Positions 52,705 through 60,964 of a stretch of 64,000 nt of DNA are shown here, in pieces. How positions within the stretch are numbered: the stretch's first letter is position 1; every line of letters begins with the position of its first letter. The stretch is from a virus, in IMG/VR virus record IMGVR_UViG_3300046501_000132, positions 62,001 to 126,000 of that record; one strand, written 5' to 3'. Made by a program: the position numbers and the translations under genes. The notes beneath the pieces were generated by a model. The model ran no database searches and had not been told where the DNA came from. It saw nothing but the letters and a program-made list of their open reading frames with translations.

Positions 52705-54798
52705 TTACCACAACTTCGGCTTATCGTCGTTGCGTGTGGTTAGCGGCTGACTGACGATGGTTGTAGAGTTCTGACGGACGCTGTTATCCGACACAACTTG
52801 CACATTCGACTTTCCGGCCTTAGACGCTTCAACATCATCCTTCAAGTTGTTCACTGCGGCGGTCTTATCGACCACAGCCGCCGCTTGACTTGCCTGATTC
52901 GGCTGAATTGATCCGGTCGGCGCGCTCGCGTATTCCTTCATGGACTTCGCTACACCGCCCATCCCCGGAATATACTTCAATAGATCAGCGATTCCGCCCA
53001 CCACACCTTTGAAGCAGTCGATGATCTTGTCGAACAGAGCCACCGCTTTCTGTTTGAATCCCCCAGCAAGATCAGTATCAAATCCCAACCATCCCGCTAC
53101 CGTATCAAACAATCCCAGGATCGAACTCACCACATTAGTGAAGCCTGCGTAGACTCTTTTAGTGTAGTTGTCGTCTTCAACCTTCTCACCAAAGATGCTA
53201 GATGCGTCGTTGAATCCTTCCAAGAAGCTGAAGATACCGCCGATCACAGCAGATACTCCCGCGATCACCGGTAGGAATCGACCAACTCCCATCACCAACG
53301 AACCTACCTTCCCGAAAGCCCCGACGATTCCGGAGAATAGCGAGCCGATCCCGGAGATAATACCTGAGACTCCAGGGATCATCCCCAGTAGCCCGCCGAA
53401 CATGCCCCCTCCGGAGCTATTAGCAGCAGCAGGCGCGTTCGAAGCCCCGTTAGCTGGGGGAGGGGCTACCTTTCCGCTCGGAGCCGCCTTAGCGGTGCTA
53501 TTCGAGTGCTGTAGCGTGTTGCGTTGCTTCTTGGCTTTATTCTGAGCAAGAAGTCCCTTAACACCCTTGAAGACTTCCACCCCAGCCGCTGCTACGGGAT
53601 TCGCTTCGAAGAACCCGGACTTCAACGTGTCCTTGAACTTATCGGCGTCTCTATTTGACTTGGCTTCCTTCTTTGATTGATCTGCCAGTTGCTTTCTTAA
53701 CGCCGCCTTACGGATGATTCCTTCGCCCTTGGCATCGTCTTCGATTTTCTTCAAACGAGCCTTATGTTCGATTCCGAGTTCACGAATCTTTTGGATCCGA
53801 TCCTTGTTCCGTTGTAGTTGATCTGCCTTCTGTTGAGCAATATCAGACTTGTGCTTAGTCACCTTCAACTGGTAATCATTACGCAAATCGGACTTCAGCT
53901 GCTTGATCTTCCCTGCAGCAACTGCTCGATCAGTCCTCAGTTGATCCTGATCTTGTTGAACCTTAACCTTATGATCAACCTTGTCTTGATCCAACTTCTT
54001 CCTACGAATATCCGCTTGATCCTTTAATTGGGTCTTCAAATTATCGTAGTGTTGGGCCATTGCAACCGACTGGTCCTTAAGGTCTTGTTTTTTCTTCTCA
54101 AGCGTTACCTTATGATCGGCTTTATCTTGTTGAAGCTTCAGCTTAGCACGCTCAATCGTTTCCTTCTGGGCTTGCACTAGATTCTCAAGACGTTGCTTCT
54201 GCTCCATCTTGAGTTCTTTCAGCTTGCTAGACTTTTCCTCAAACAGCGCCTTGGATTTCAGCTTCGATTCATCCGTAATTTGGCGTGCCTTGGCTGTGGC
54301 CTCGGCAACCAAATTCTTATGAAAGGCGTCCGACTTTTCCTTAGTCATCTTGGCTTCGTTCTTAGCCGAATCCTTGATGAGCTGTGCTTGGTTCCGAGCG
54401 ATACTGATCATCATCACAGCGGCATTCTTGGTATCCAAGTTGACACTATCAATCTGTCTCAGTAGTGAGGCACGGCGCGATTCCGTTACCTTCTGCGTTT
54501 GCTCAACGAAGTTACGGAATTCAACCAACGCCTTAGTCGCTTCCCGCTTAAAGGCGGCAGAATCCGACTTCTGGGATTTGGCGACCATTCTGATCGTGTC
54601 CTTGGCGAAGGCAGTAATGTCCTTGGAAGTCTCAGGCGAGTTCTTGGCGTTCAGGGCTTGAGCCAGCGCACGTAAATCCTTCGCTTCTTGAGTTGCTGCC
54701 GCGTTAGTCTTCGGGGTCGCGGGTTCGCTGCGTGATGATTTCTTAGGCGATTCCTTCTTTGTATTAGACTTGGCGACTTGATTAGGTTCACGTGCCAT
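52705..54798 (-). CDS. 29: tape measure-like protein (gp29 position)
   Basis: 697 aa. Residues 1-60 are basic/Ser-rich; about 70-390 are a long Lys/Gln/Asp coiled coil; 430-470 a Pro/Ala/Ser linker; 470-610 contain several hydrophobic, Gly-rich segments (GGGMFGGLLGMIPGVSGIIS, GRFLPVIAGVSAVIGGIFSF) able to enter membranes. This layout is that of tail length-determining proteins. The gene closes a minus operon gp48-gp53-gp27-this gene. T4 gp29 is 590 aa and the sequences need not be close. The coiled part would set tail length. Confidence 0.7.
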   Translation of the reverse strand: MAREPNQVAKSNTKKESPKKSSRSEPATPKTNAAATQEAKDLRALAQALNAKNSPETSKDITAFAKDTIRMVAKSQKSDSAAFKREATKALVEFRNFVEQTQKVTESRRASLLRQIDSVNLDTKNAAVMMISIARNQAQLIKDSAKNEAKMTKEKSDAFHKNLVAEATAKARQITDESKLKSKALFEEKSSKLKELKMEQKQRLENLVQAQKETIERAKLKLQQDKADHKVTLEKKKQDLKDQSVAMAQHYDNLKTQLKDQADIRRKKLDQDKVDHKVKVQQDQDQLRTDRAVAAGKIKQLKSDLRNDYQLKVTKHKSDIAQQKADQLQRNKDRIQKIRELGIEHKARLKKIEDDAKGEGIIRKAALRKQLADQSKKEAKSNRDADKFKDTLKSGFFEANPVAAAGVEVFKGVKGLLAQNKAKKQRNTLQHSNSTAKAAPSGKVAPPPANGASNAPAAANSSGGGMFGGLLGMIPGVSGIISGIGSLFSGIVGAFGKVGSLVMGVGRFLPVIAGVSAVIGGIFSFLEGFNDASSIFGEKVEDDNYTKRVYAGFTNVVSSILGLFDTVAGWLGFDTDLAGGFKQKAVALFDKIIDCFKGVVGGIADLLKYIPGMGGVAKSMKEYASAPTGSIQPNQASQAAAVVDKTAAVNNLKDDVEASKAGKSNVQVVSDNSVRQNSTTIVSQPLTTRNDDKPKLW

Positions 54799-54799
54799 A

Positions 54800-56014
54800 T
54801 TATGCTCCCATTGTATTCACATCTACGTCGAACGAATCCTTGGTCAATTCGCACACCATAGAGTATGTTGTCTTTGTAATTAGATGCTTGATAGACCGAA
54901 CCAACCACTTTCCTGAAGAGAATTTCTCAGAGTCAACGCCTAGACCCGAGCGGGAAGGAATCTCCATCCAAACGATCTTACCGCTAGTCAAATTGCTATC
55001 ACCGGGCAGACTCACTAGGACTCTGAGGTTATCCATCAAAGTCATAGAAGACAAGCGATTAAAGGCAGATAGATGAGACTGATCAGTGCGGTAAGGAATA
55101 TACCCATCAATATTACGGATGCTTTTTGCTTCGTCATTCAGCGCATACTTATTCAACTTAATATCTGCTCTACTGAACAAATCATCATATGAATTCGTTG
55201 TCTTAGTGATCCGCTTGTTAGTCAGGTCCATCGAGAAGAAACCCCCGCCAAAGGCTTCCGCCTCATATTGCGTTAGGCGGTCGTTCCCTTCCTTATATTC
55301 AAAATCATATGCGGTATTGAATAGTCGGTCGCCTGAGTCACCACCTACCATATTGCGACTACCTATGTAGATGTACTTGTCATATGCAGTCCGGTAGATT
55401 TCCTTCAGACTCTTGAAATGATAGCCATCCGTACTTTCCCAAAAGAACATTGGAGATAGTGTCTTGCTATTTGCACGAGAAGCGCAAAACTTAATGGCCT
55501 GGAATAGACCGCAAGACGGAGTAACATAGTTGACGATTCCAACTGATTCCTCTGCTGATACTTTCTTCTTGGATTTACTCTCAGCCAGCAACTTCTGAAT
55601 GATGTCGCTGTAGGTGCCGGTGTAAGCCGCACTCATATCATTGTTCGCCGCCCACCAGACTTCCGGGGTGCAGAGAGACAACTCATTGATTTGAATGTTT
55701 TCGGTGCTATTGCTTAGACCGCGATCACCTATCTTGTATACAACAAAGTCCAGAGTGCGCGTGTCGGCGTAGATCGGTGTTTTGAATGTAATGCTCACTT
55801 GTTCACCGCCCGTGATCGGAAACGTACCAACCAAGTTAATCTGATCCCGAATCAGTAACTTGGCGGACAACGCACCTTGGAACATATCCTCATAGATGAT
55901 GAATTGTTCCATGATCGGGAAGATATCAAGAATTGTGTTCTTTGAAGGTTTCTTGATTGTGAGCATCTGAACTTCAATCGGTTGATTGATGTCGTAGTTA
56001 TCGGATGCGCTCAT
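54800..56014 (-). CDS. 27: gp27-like baseplate hub protein
   Basis: 404 aa (T4 gp27: 391). PIMEQFIIYEDMFQGALSAKLLI and EQVSITFKTPI are the first tube-like domain; YTGTYSDIIQKLLAESKSKK with PSCGLFQAIKFCASRANSK...FFWESTDGYHFKS and a C-terminal WLVRSIKHLITKTTYSMVCEL complete the D/gp27-type hub pattern (F-ED/N--F-WE---G-HF-S). Forms the trimeric hub that holds gp5. Ends one base from the tape-measure gene. Confidence 0.82.
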   Translation of the reverse strand: MSASDNYDINQPIEVQMLTIKKPSKNTILDIFPIMEQFIIYEDMFQGALSAKLLIRDQINLVGTFPITGGEQVSITFKTPIYADTRTLDFVVYKIGDRGLSNSTENIQINELSLCTPEVWWAANNDMSAAYTGTYSDIIQKLLAESKSKKKVSAEESVGIVNYVTPSCGLFQAIKFCASRANSKTLSPMFFWESTDGYHFKSLKEIYRTAYDKYIYIGSRNMVGGDSGDRLFNTAYDFEYKEGNDRLTQYEAEAFGGGFFSMDLTNKRITKTTNSYDDLFSRADIKLNKYALNDEAKSIRNIDGYIPYRTDQSHLSAFNRLSSMTLMDNLRVLVSLPGDSNLTSGKIVWMEIPSRSGLGVDSEKFSSGKWLVRSIKHLITKTTYSMVCELTKDSFDVDVNTMGA

Positions 56015-56562
56015 TATGTCTCCGGGTTCATGGCGGTCTCAAACTGAGTCTGGACCGAAGCGATATAGTCAGGATCAATAAGAATGATCTTACGTTTCGA
56101 TTCGTTTAATCCAATCTCAAATTCCTCAATTGAAACGGTTTCCAGTTCAGCTTGATCAATTACATCATCGTCAACGGTCAGGTCAAGTTCGATTCTCAGA
56201 GAAAGAAGATCAGCGATTAGACCGTTAGGATTGATATAGTGATGAACATCGGTTAGATTCTTGCCTGGATACTTCCGTTCAATATAGTCATTTAGTTGTG
56301 ATGGGTTGCGAGGCCACTGATTGTCGAAGTCGTAGATGTTGTTCATCATCAAGATCGTCCACCAGTAGTCTACCGTCCCATACAAACGGTAGGAGATCAT
56401 ATGTGGAAGCTCACCATCACGGATTTCATAAGGAATCTGGACACGAGCATCCTTCTTCCATTCATCCGTGATATTTGCGTAAGCTGTAATATCATTGATC
56501 AGAGTAGTAGAGCCATCAGGAAACGTATACCAGACGTTTCCCAAGTGTGTGAAGAATGCCAT
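56014..56562 (-). CDS. 53: gp53-like baseplate wedge protein
   Basis: 182 aa (T4 gp53: 196). DEWKKDARVQIPYEIRDGEL and PHMISYRLYGTVDYWWTILM, then NNIYDFDNQWPRN, match the conserved RP--I-YR-YG--DYWWL---N-I-DP-WP pattern. The LysM-like second half (QLNDYIERKYPGK...DVHHYIN) is also typical. Starts 9 bases after the gp48 stop. Confidence 0.9.
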   Translation of the reverse strand: MAFFTHLGNVWYTFPDGSTTLINDITAYANITDEWKKDARVQIPYEIRDGELPHMISYRLYGTVDYWWTILMMNNIYDFDNQWPRNPSQLNDYIERKYPGKNLTDVHHYINPNGLIADLLSLRIELDLTVDDDVIDQAELETVSIEEFEIGLNESKRKIILIDPDYIASVQTQFETAMNPET

Positions 56563-56571
56563 TTGTTATCC

Positions 56572-57546
56572 TTAGAATGTAGTTCCAGTATTGTTGGAGT
56601 CAGAACCAACCAAATCTTTGTGTAGAATACTCAATTCGCGGAACGTCAAGCTCAGCTGATATGATTGAGGAGATCCACTAACAGTCTTGATATAGCTTCC
56701 GCCTGGAGTGTAATTTGTCGACATGTTCGTCAGCGCACAAGTGCTAATACGAGGAATGTAGCGATTTGGAGACCCATCCTGCCAGAATACGATATCAAAG
56801 CTAGACGGATACAACAAGTAAGCATTCCCGTTTCCGATGTCGCTGCGGAATTCCGGCAGCATGTGGAAACGTAGCAAACGAAGCATATTATCCAAAGTCT
56901 CAGCTTCCTTCGCATTACGCGGGGTAAGAGTCCAAGACCAGTTGAATGTACGATTATCCACACTCTTGAATAGCGTCTCAGCATACTGATTTTCAACCGT
57001 AGCCGTAGCCAATGATGCAAGTTCCTTAGCTTTCAATGCCCCGCCGGCCAGCTTAGAAGCCATAGAGCCAACTGTGCTCAAGGCTAAGTATCCAGCCAAC
57101 TTAGCACCAGAGGCGGCGTTCATCTTACTCAAATCGGAGCCTTGGTCAATGGCCATACCAACTTGACCGAAGTCGGTCTGAGTCCATTGAGCCGCTTGAC
57201 TGAAAGATAGACCTGCAGGCAGCGGCAGGGTGATCGACTGATTAGAGCGTTCAAACGTATTAGAGAAAACCTTGACTCCACCGTTGTCCTTCTGAAGTCC
57301 GGTAGAGACTTGATGTACTACAGGCATTTCCCCGTATGCAGAGGTCAATGCGTTCTTAGGAGTAGACAACCCGCCGTTGAAAGTGATCTGAGCTTTGCTG
57401 TTCTTAATCGTGTTGATAAAGAAGGTCATGCAAGATAGGTCTTGACCAGGGTTCAGCAGGTCGGCTGGGAACATCAAGTTGCTTGACTTAGAATCAAATT
57501 CTTGTCCCTTTAGTTTGTCCACCTTAGATTGTGTAGAAGTAGCCAT
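56572..57546 (-). CDS. 48: gp48-like baseplate tail-tube cap protein
   Basis: 324 aa (T4 gp48: 364). DLLNPGQDLSCMTFFINTIKN at the start, LPLPAGLSFSQAAQWTQTDFG, then FKSVDNRTFNWSWTLTPRNAKEAE and LRLLRFHMLPEF...YLLYPSSFDIVFW are typical (P-S-FDI-F). It sits between baseplate hub and tube. A CTAAATA box lies 38 bases upstream on this strand; first gene of the operon. Confidence 0.85.
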   Translation of the reverse strand: MATSTQSKVDKLKGQEFDSKSSNLMFPADLLNPGQDLSCMTFFINTIKNSKAQITFNGGLSTPKNALTSAYGEMPVVHQVSTGLQKDNGGVKVFSNTFERSNQSITLPLPAGLSFSQAAQWTQTDFGQVGMAIDQGSDLSKMNAASGAKLAGYLALSTVGSMASKLAGGALKAKELASLATATVENQYAETLFKSVDNRTFNWSWTLTPRNAKEAETLDNMLRLLRFHMLPEFRSDIGNGNAYLLYPSSFDIVFWQDGSPNRYIPRISTCALTNMSTNYTPGGSYIKTVSGSPQSYQLSLTFRELSILHKDLVGSDSNNTGTTF

Positions 57547-57583
57547 ATATGACCCCTGTTAAATTAGTAAATAGACATACAAT

Positions 57584-57590
57584 TATTTAG
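57584..57590 (-). promoter_or_regulatory. late-promoter-like box CTAAATA
   Basis: Minus strand CTAAATAATTG 38 bases before the gp48 ATG. On plus, GTAAATAGAC (57567) may serve gp4. Confidence 0.5.
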
Positions 57591-57605
57591 TAAAGGACAA
57601 GCAAA

Positions 57606-58094
57606 ATGAGTAATAATCGTTGGCTCAAGGGGCGCTATCGTCCCCAGAACCCTAACAAGTATAAGGGTGATATTGATAAGATTGTTTATCGCTCCAGCTG
57701 GGAGAGAACGTTCATGGTTTGGGCAGATACCGATGAAGACATCTTAGCCTGGTCGTCTGAGGAAACTAAGATTCAATACTTCGATCCGGTAAAGAAATGC
57801 GGTCGCATATATGTTGTAGATTTCAAGATTCTAACCCGCAAGCCGGATGGCGGATACCAAGTCATCCTCATCGAGATCAAGCCTGAGAAGCAGACGAAGA
57901 AGCCGCGCGATAGTCGCAATAAGGCTGAGAAGACGCTGCTGCTGGAACAAGCCACTTATCAGACGAATGTGGCTAAGTGGAGGGCCGCAATTAAATTCTG
58001 TGATGATCGGGGATGGAAATTCAAGATTCTGACTGAAGTGGACCTGTTTGGAGGGATCGACCGAGGCTATAAGCCGCAGAAGCCTGCTAGATGA
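57606..58094 (+). CDS. 4: gp4-like head completion protein
   Basis: 162 aa (T4 gp4: 150). NRWLKGRYRPQNPNKYKGDI, then YRSSWERTFMVWADTDEDILAWSSEE and YVVDFKILTRKPDGG...LIEIKPEKQT follow the family: R-S-WE--F--W-D----I--W-SE, DF (second acid) and IE-KP. The D-F/E-x-K residues look like a restriction-nuclease-like core. Needed before tail joining. Ends at a terminator. Confidence 0.9.
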   Translation: MSNNRWLKGRYRPQNPNKYKGDIDKIVYRSSWERTFMVWADTDEDILAWSSEETKIQYFDPVKKCGRIYVVDFKILTRKPDGGYQVILIEIKPEKQTKKPRDSRNKAEKTLLLEQATYQTNVAKWRAAIKFCDDRGWKFKILTEVDLFGGIDRGYKPQKPAR

Positions 58095-58108
58095 GCGTAG
58101 GAACGAAA

Positions 58109-58142
58109 GAAAAGGGCAGGAGCTATACGCCCCTGCCCTTTC
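58109..58142. terminator. bidirectional terminator
   Basis: GAAAAGGGCAGG - 11-base loop - CCTGCCCTTTC between gp4 and the spanin genes. Confidence 0.75.
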
Positions 58143-58177
58143 GCTAAACATCGCTTATATCACATTTAAACTGGTGA

Positions 58178-58711
58178 TCAGTCATTCACTTCTTTCTGAA
58201 GGTTCATGTAGAACTCTTGTAGTCCGTCAAGACGGCGGGCGCACTCGTAGTAGGATTGGTAATTACGGGTGATGACGCCGATGGCTTGACCCGCAGTAAC
58301 TCCAGATTCACCGGCTTCACCATCAGGTCCGCTGGCGCGTCCGGCAATCGTATCCTGATCGTTGGCTCTGGCTGCAGCGTCGTGCAGGCGGATAAACTCA
58401 GGATCAAGAAACTCACTAGCAACAGGAGTCGTTTCATATTTGATGACCTCTTTCGTGATGGTGTTGTACTTCGTTATGATTCTGTCCTTGTAGATGACTT
58501 GTTGTTCATCTTGTTTATCGGACACTTCTTGTAGTTTATCGTTCTTCTCAACAACCTTTTCATTGGCCTTCAGTTGAGCTTCGATATAGATTTGCTTCTG
58601 ATGATCAACACCTTTGTTGTAGGCGTAGAATCCCACACCAACCAGCGCCGCGCCTGAAATGATAGCGACCAAAAGCCACTTTTGAATAAATGCTATAATA
58701 CTTGCGATCAT
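58178..58711 (-). CDS. Rz-like i-spanin
   Basis: 177 aa. An N-terminal membrane helix (LLVAIISGAALVGVGFYAY) is followed by a long Lys/Glu/Gln coiled coil (KANEKVVEKNDKLQEVSDKQ) and a helical C terminus with a cysteine. This is the standard topology of inner-membrane spanins. The outer-membrane partner is encoded inside this gene in another frame. The pair fuses the membranes in lysis. Lies between gp54 and the gp4 terminator. Confidence 0.85.
   Translation of the reverse strand: MIASIIAFIQKWLLVAIISGAALVGVGFYAYNKGVDHQKQIYIEAQLKANEKVVEKNDKLQEVSDKQDEQQVIYKDRIITKYNTITKEVIKYETTPVASEFLDPEFIRLHDAAARANDQDTIAGRASGPDGEAGESGVTAGQAIGVITRNYQSYYECARRLDGLQEFYMNLQKEVND
58204..58437 (-). CDS. Rz1-like o-spanin lipoprotein, embedded
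   Basis: 77 aa, wholly within the Rz-like gene in a different frame. A signal MKRLLLLVSFLILSLSAC ends in the lipobox LSAC. The mature part is Pro-rich (PEPTIRIRLPDAPADL, SASSPVITNPTT), as in Rz1. The nested arrangement is itself diagnostic of this two-component spanin system. Confidence 0.88.
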   Translation of the reverse strand: MKRLLLLVSFLILSLSACTTLQPEPTIRIRLPDAPADLMVKPVNLELLRVKPSASSPVITNPTTSAPAVLTDYKSST

Positions 58712-58713
58712 GA

Positions 58714-59736
58714 TTATCTCTGTGGGTAATTCTTGAAGTTGTTTATCTCGCCTTTTAGGCTTCCTAGTTGTGACTTAGTATCATTGACGACTGCAACAAC
58801 TTCCTTCTTGACATCATTGGGGATGTTCTTGATGGCCTTAACATCCTTCACTACTCCCTGAAGAACCTTGACGCCGTCTAGGGCTTGCATCTTCGCATCA
58901 CGGACTTGTTCCCGAACGTCACGAGCGACGGCCAGAACTCCATCCAGTTGACCCTTGAATTCCTTAACAGTATTTACTGTCTCTTTTACAGCGTCACTAA
59001 ACGAATCTAGCCCTGGAATCGGCAATAGACGATTCTTACCAGAACCAACTCCAGGAATCGCAACAGGCGGAATGCCGTTACCAGCGAGTTTGCCTAGGGA
59101 ACCCGAATCTGGTTCAGCGCCATAGGTGACTTTGTGAAAGGCCCAGTTGACGTCAATAACCATTTGTTGATTCTGAGCGGTGCGATCTAGACGAATTGCT
59201 CCAACAGCAGACGGCCAAGCTTCAGTCAAGGTGAACTGATATACTGTCTTGTCTTGACTATCAAGACATTCTACAATGATACTGGAAATGTAATCATCAT
59301 AGAAGTTGACCGCATGTTGGGATTCATCAACGATGAGGTTGTGCCATTGATCAAATAACGTCTTTTCTGCATAGTTGCCTGTAACTAGAAACGTTGTATT
59401 AACGTCACTATATTGACGACCGTTGGCAATCTTACGTGTATAGTTGCCGTATGAGATTTCAGTATTCGTTTCTTGAACCGCAGGAATATCGACCATCAGA
59501 CACGTTAAGGAAATCGTCTTAGAGACATCAGTGGTGCTGTTGATCGCAGAGGCGATGTCTTCCGCAGACGCAAACTGCGATGAGATAGCATTGGTCTGAT
59601 CGGTATTGTTCGCCCGATTTGAAGCCTTTGCTCCTAATCCAGCAGGTAGGTTGAATGTAATCTTGAATCGGTTAACGCGGGCAATGTTCTGCTTCTTAAC
59701 AAGAGCCAGAAAATCCCCAAGAGCAGTCTTAGCCAT
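58714..59736 (-). CDS. 54: gp54-like tail-tube initiator
   Basis: 340 aa (T4 gp54: 320). RVNRFKITFNLPAGL at the start, ISLTCLMVDIPAVQETNTEI, YTRKIANGRQYSDVNTTFLV with FDQWHNLIVDESQHAVNFYDDY, then VYQFTLTEAWPSAVGAIRLD are the tube-fold motifs. A C-terminal coiled region (VKEFKGQLDGVLAVARDV) is an extra. It nucleates tube polymerisation on the baseplate. Late box 37 bases upstream; spanin gene follows by two bases. Confidence 0.83.
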   Translation of the reverse strand: MAKTALGDFLALVKKQNIARVNRFKITFNLPAGLGAKASNRANNTDQTNAISSQFASAEDIASAINSTTDVSKTISLTCLMVDIPAVQETNTEISYGNYTRKIANGRQYSDVNTTFLVTGNYAEKTLFDQWHNLIVDESQHAVNFYDDYISSIIVECLDSQDKTVYQFTLTEAWPSAVGAIRLDRTAQNQQMVIDVNWAFHKVTYGAEPDSGSLGKLAGNGIPPVAIPGVGSGKNRLLPIPGLDSFSDAVKETVNTVKEFKGQLDGVLAVARDVREQVRDAKMQALDGVKVLQGVVKDVKAIKNIPNDVKKEVVAVVNDTKSQLGSLKGEINNFKNYPQR

Positions 59737-59772
59737 GTTCTCTCCGAGTTAAATAGTTGTGAGTGTACTTAA

Positions 59773-59779
59773 TATTTAG
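59773..59779 (-). promoter_or_regulatory. late-promoter-like box CTAAATA
   Basis: Minus strand CCTAAATATTAAG 37 bases before the gp54 ATG. GTTAAATAG on plus (59748) could serve the divergent 59790 gene. Confidence 0.5.
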
Positions 59780-59789
59780 GGATCAGACT

Positions 59790-60488
59790 ATGGCAGCTAT
59801 TGACGTCGATGAAGACGACTTCATGAGACCGGAGATCATCCAGTCCTATATCGACAAGTTTCAGAAGGCGACTAGCAGCGGCGCGACTATGGAACGGCAC
59901 AGCCGTGAGAGCCTAGACTGGTTTCGCAAGCGGGTGGGTAAGGACTTGAAGTACAACCGTAGGCGTCTGATCAAGGACAACGGTGACTACAAGATTCGGA
60001 AAGGTCGTGAGAACAAGACCCTAGTGGGAAGACTATATTACTTTGAATATGATGCTAAGGAAGCGGGGGACCGTGAACTAGGCGTCTATGACCGATTCCC
60101 AATGGTATTTGTGTTTAACACTTCGATCTCCAATGATGGAGCGAAGCTGATCCACGCTATCAATATGCACTATCTGGTTCCGCGCGAACGGATGCTTGTA
60201 TATCTGAAGCTAATGAAGCTACGAAACAAGAAGGGTTGGACTCATGCAACGAAACTCAGGGCCAGCTGGGCCCTGTTGAAGTCGGTCGCAGAACACAATC
60301 TATTGAAGCGTGCAGTTCATACTTACCGCGTTGATCGTGTGGTCGGTTCCAGAATGGTAGAGATTCACGCAGCAGATTGGGAAATCGCTACATTCCTACG
60401 ATTGGAAGACTGGCGCAAGCCCGACTCTACGGCAGCTAACCAAAAGAGCGTTCGTAGGTCACATCTGGCTAAGTCGAAAGGTAAATAA
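59790..60488 (+). CDS. virion-associated protein candidate (232 aa), YDRFP family
   Basis: Start ATG 59790. The protein is basic; RLYYFEYDAKEAGDRELGVYDRFPMVFVFN and GAKLIHAINMHYLVPRERMLVYLKL form a pattern I recall from T4-type phage proteins annotated as DNA end-protector-like or structural (Y-YDAK---LPYYDRFPL---, G-N-HYLP---R). The C terminus is Lys/Arg-rich. It may bind DNA ends at packaging (a gp2-type job), but this is uncertain. Diverges from gp54. Confidence 0.5.
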   Translation: MAAIDVDEDDFMRPEIIQSYIDKFQKATSSGATMERHSRESLDWFRKRVGKDLKYNRRRLIKDNGDYKIRKGRENKTLVGRLYYFEYDAKEAGDRELGVYDRFPMVFVFNTSISNDGAKLIHAINMHYLVPRERMLVYLKLMKLRNKKGWTHATKLRASWALLKSVAEHNLLKRAVHTYRVDRVVGSRMVEIHAADWEIATFLRLEDWRKPDSTAANQKSVRRSHLAKSKGK

Positions 60489-60490
60489 AC

Positions 60491-60523
60491 AAAAGCCCCT
60501 CAGAGAAATCTGAGGGGCTTTTT
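60491..60523. terminator. bidirectional terminator
   Basis: AAAAGCCCCTCAGA - GAAA - TCTGAGGGGCTTTTT, 14 pairs, between converging genes. Confidence 0.88.
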
Positions 60524-60663
60524 CATTGGTACATCGGCTCAACGTGGATCATCCGGACTTCCACATCTTTGTGTCTCAACATAATGGCCCGGAAGTACAC
60601 AGTATAATCCACGGTTTTCCAGTCGTGAGTCGGACCCCACTTTACTTGATATATCACGTGCAT
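60523..60663 (-). CDS. small hypothetical protein (46 aa)
   Basis: ATG at 60663 with GAGGAAAC just ahead. The product MHVIYQVKWGPTHDWKTV and onward ends IHVEPMYQ. Compact alpha/beta, with a His/Trp-rich start. Last gene of the minus cluster before the terminator. Not recognised. Confidence 0.5.
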   Translation of the reverse strand: MHVIYQVKWGPTHDWKTVDYTVYFRAIMLRHKDVEVRMIHVEPMYQ

Positions 60664-60669
60664 GTTTCC

Positions 60670-60741
60670 TCACACAGCAATCGGATAGGGACATACTTCT
60701 TGCAGTTCTTCAACCCAGCGCAAATAGTCGGCTTGTTGCAT
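60670..60741 (-). CDS. possible 23-aa peptide
   Basis: ATG at 60741 after GAGGATGTGAT, product MQQADYLRWVEELQEVCPYP plus three residues. Good ribosome binding site and tight spacing with both neighbours; short length limits confidence. Confidence 0.35.
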   Translation of the reverse strand: MQQADYLRWVEELQEVCPYPIAV

Positions 60742-60742
60742 A

Positions 60743-60964
60743 TCACATCCTCAAATGTTCGATGGGTCGGGAACCGTAGGACTGCGCCAGGAGAACCAGC
60801 TTGTACGCTAGCAATGCTTCTTGTACATCCCCAACATACATCCCACTCTCTTGAGCCGTATACAGCAACTCGTTGAGATGTGTAGGTTCGGCTACTTCAA
60901 TCTTTTTCAGTTCCTCACGGAGACGATCACCGGGTTGTATATCATCTTCGCGCGCCCAGATACT
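60743..60964 (-). CDS. open frame continuing in register after the metallopeptidase stop (73 codons)
   Basis: Directly after the TGA at 60967-60965, the same frame stays open for 73 codons: SIWAREDDIQPGDRLREELK, then an acidic helix and LLAYKLVLLAQSYGSRPIEHLRM. It looks like real protein sequence but has no ATG, GTG or TTG start near its beginning. The first is TTG in its middle. Either TGA is read through, an unusual start is used, or only the C-terminal about 40 residues are made. Confidence 0.45.
   Translation of the reverse strand, partial: SIWAREDDIQPGDRLREELKKIEVAEPTHLNELLYTAQESGMYVGDVQEALLAYKLVLLAQSYGSRPIEHLRM

Noticed and set aside
53168-53545. Pro-rich 125-aa plus-strand ORF
   Set aside because: Complement of the Gly/Ala-rich part of the tape-measure gene; low complexity and no expression signals.
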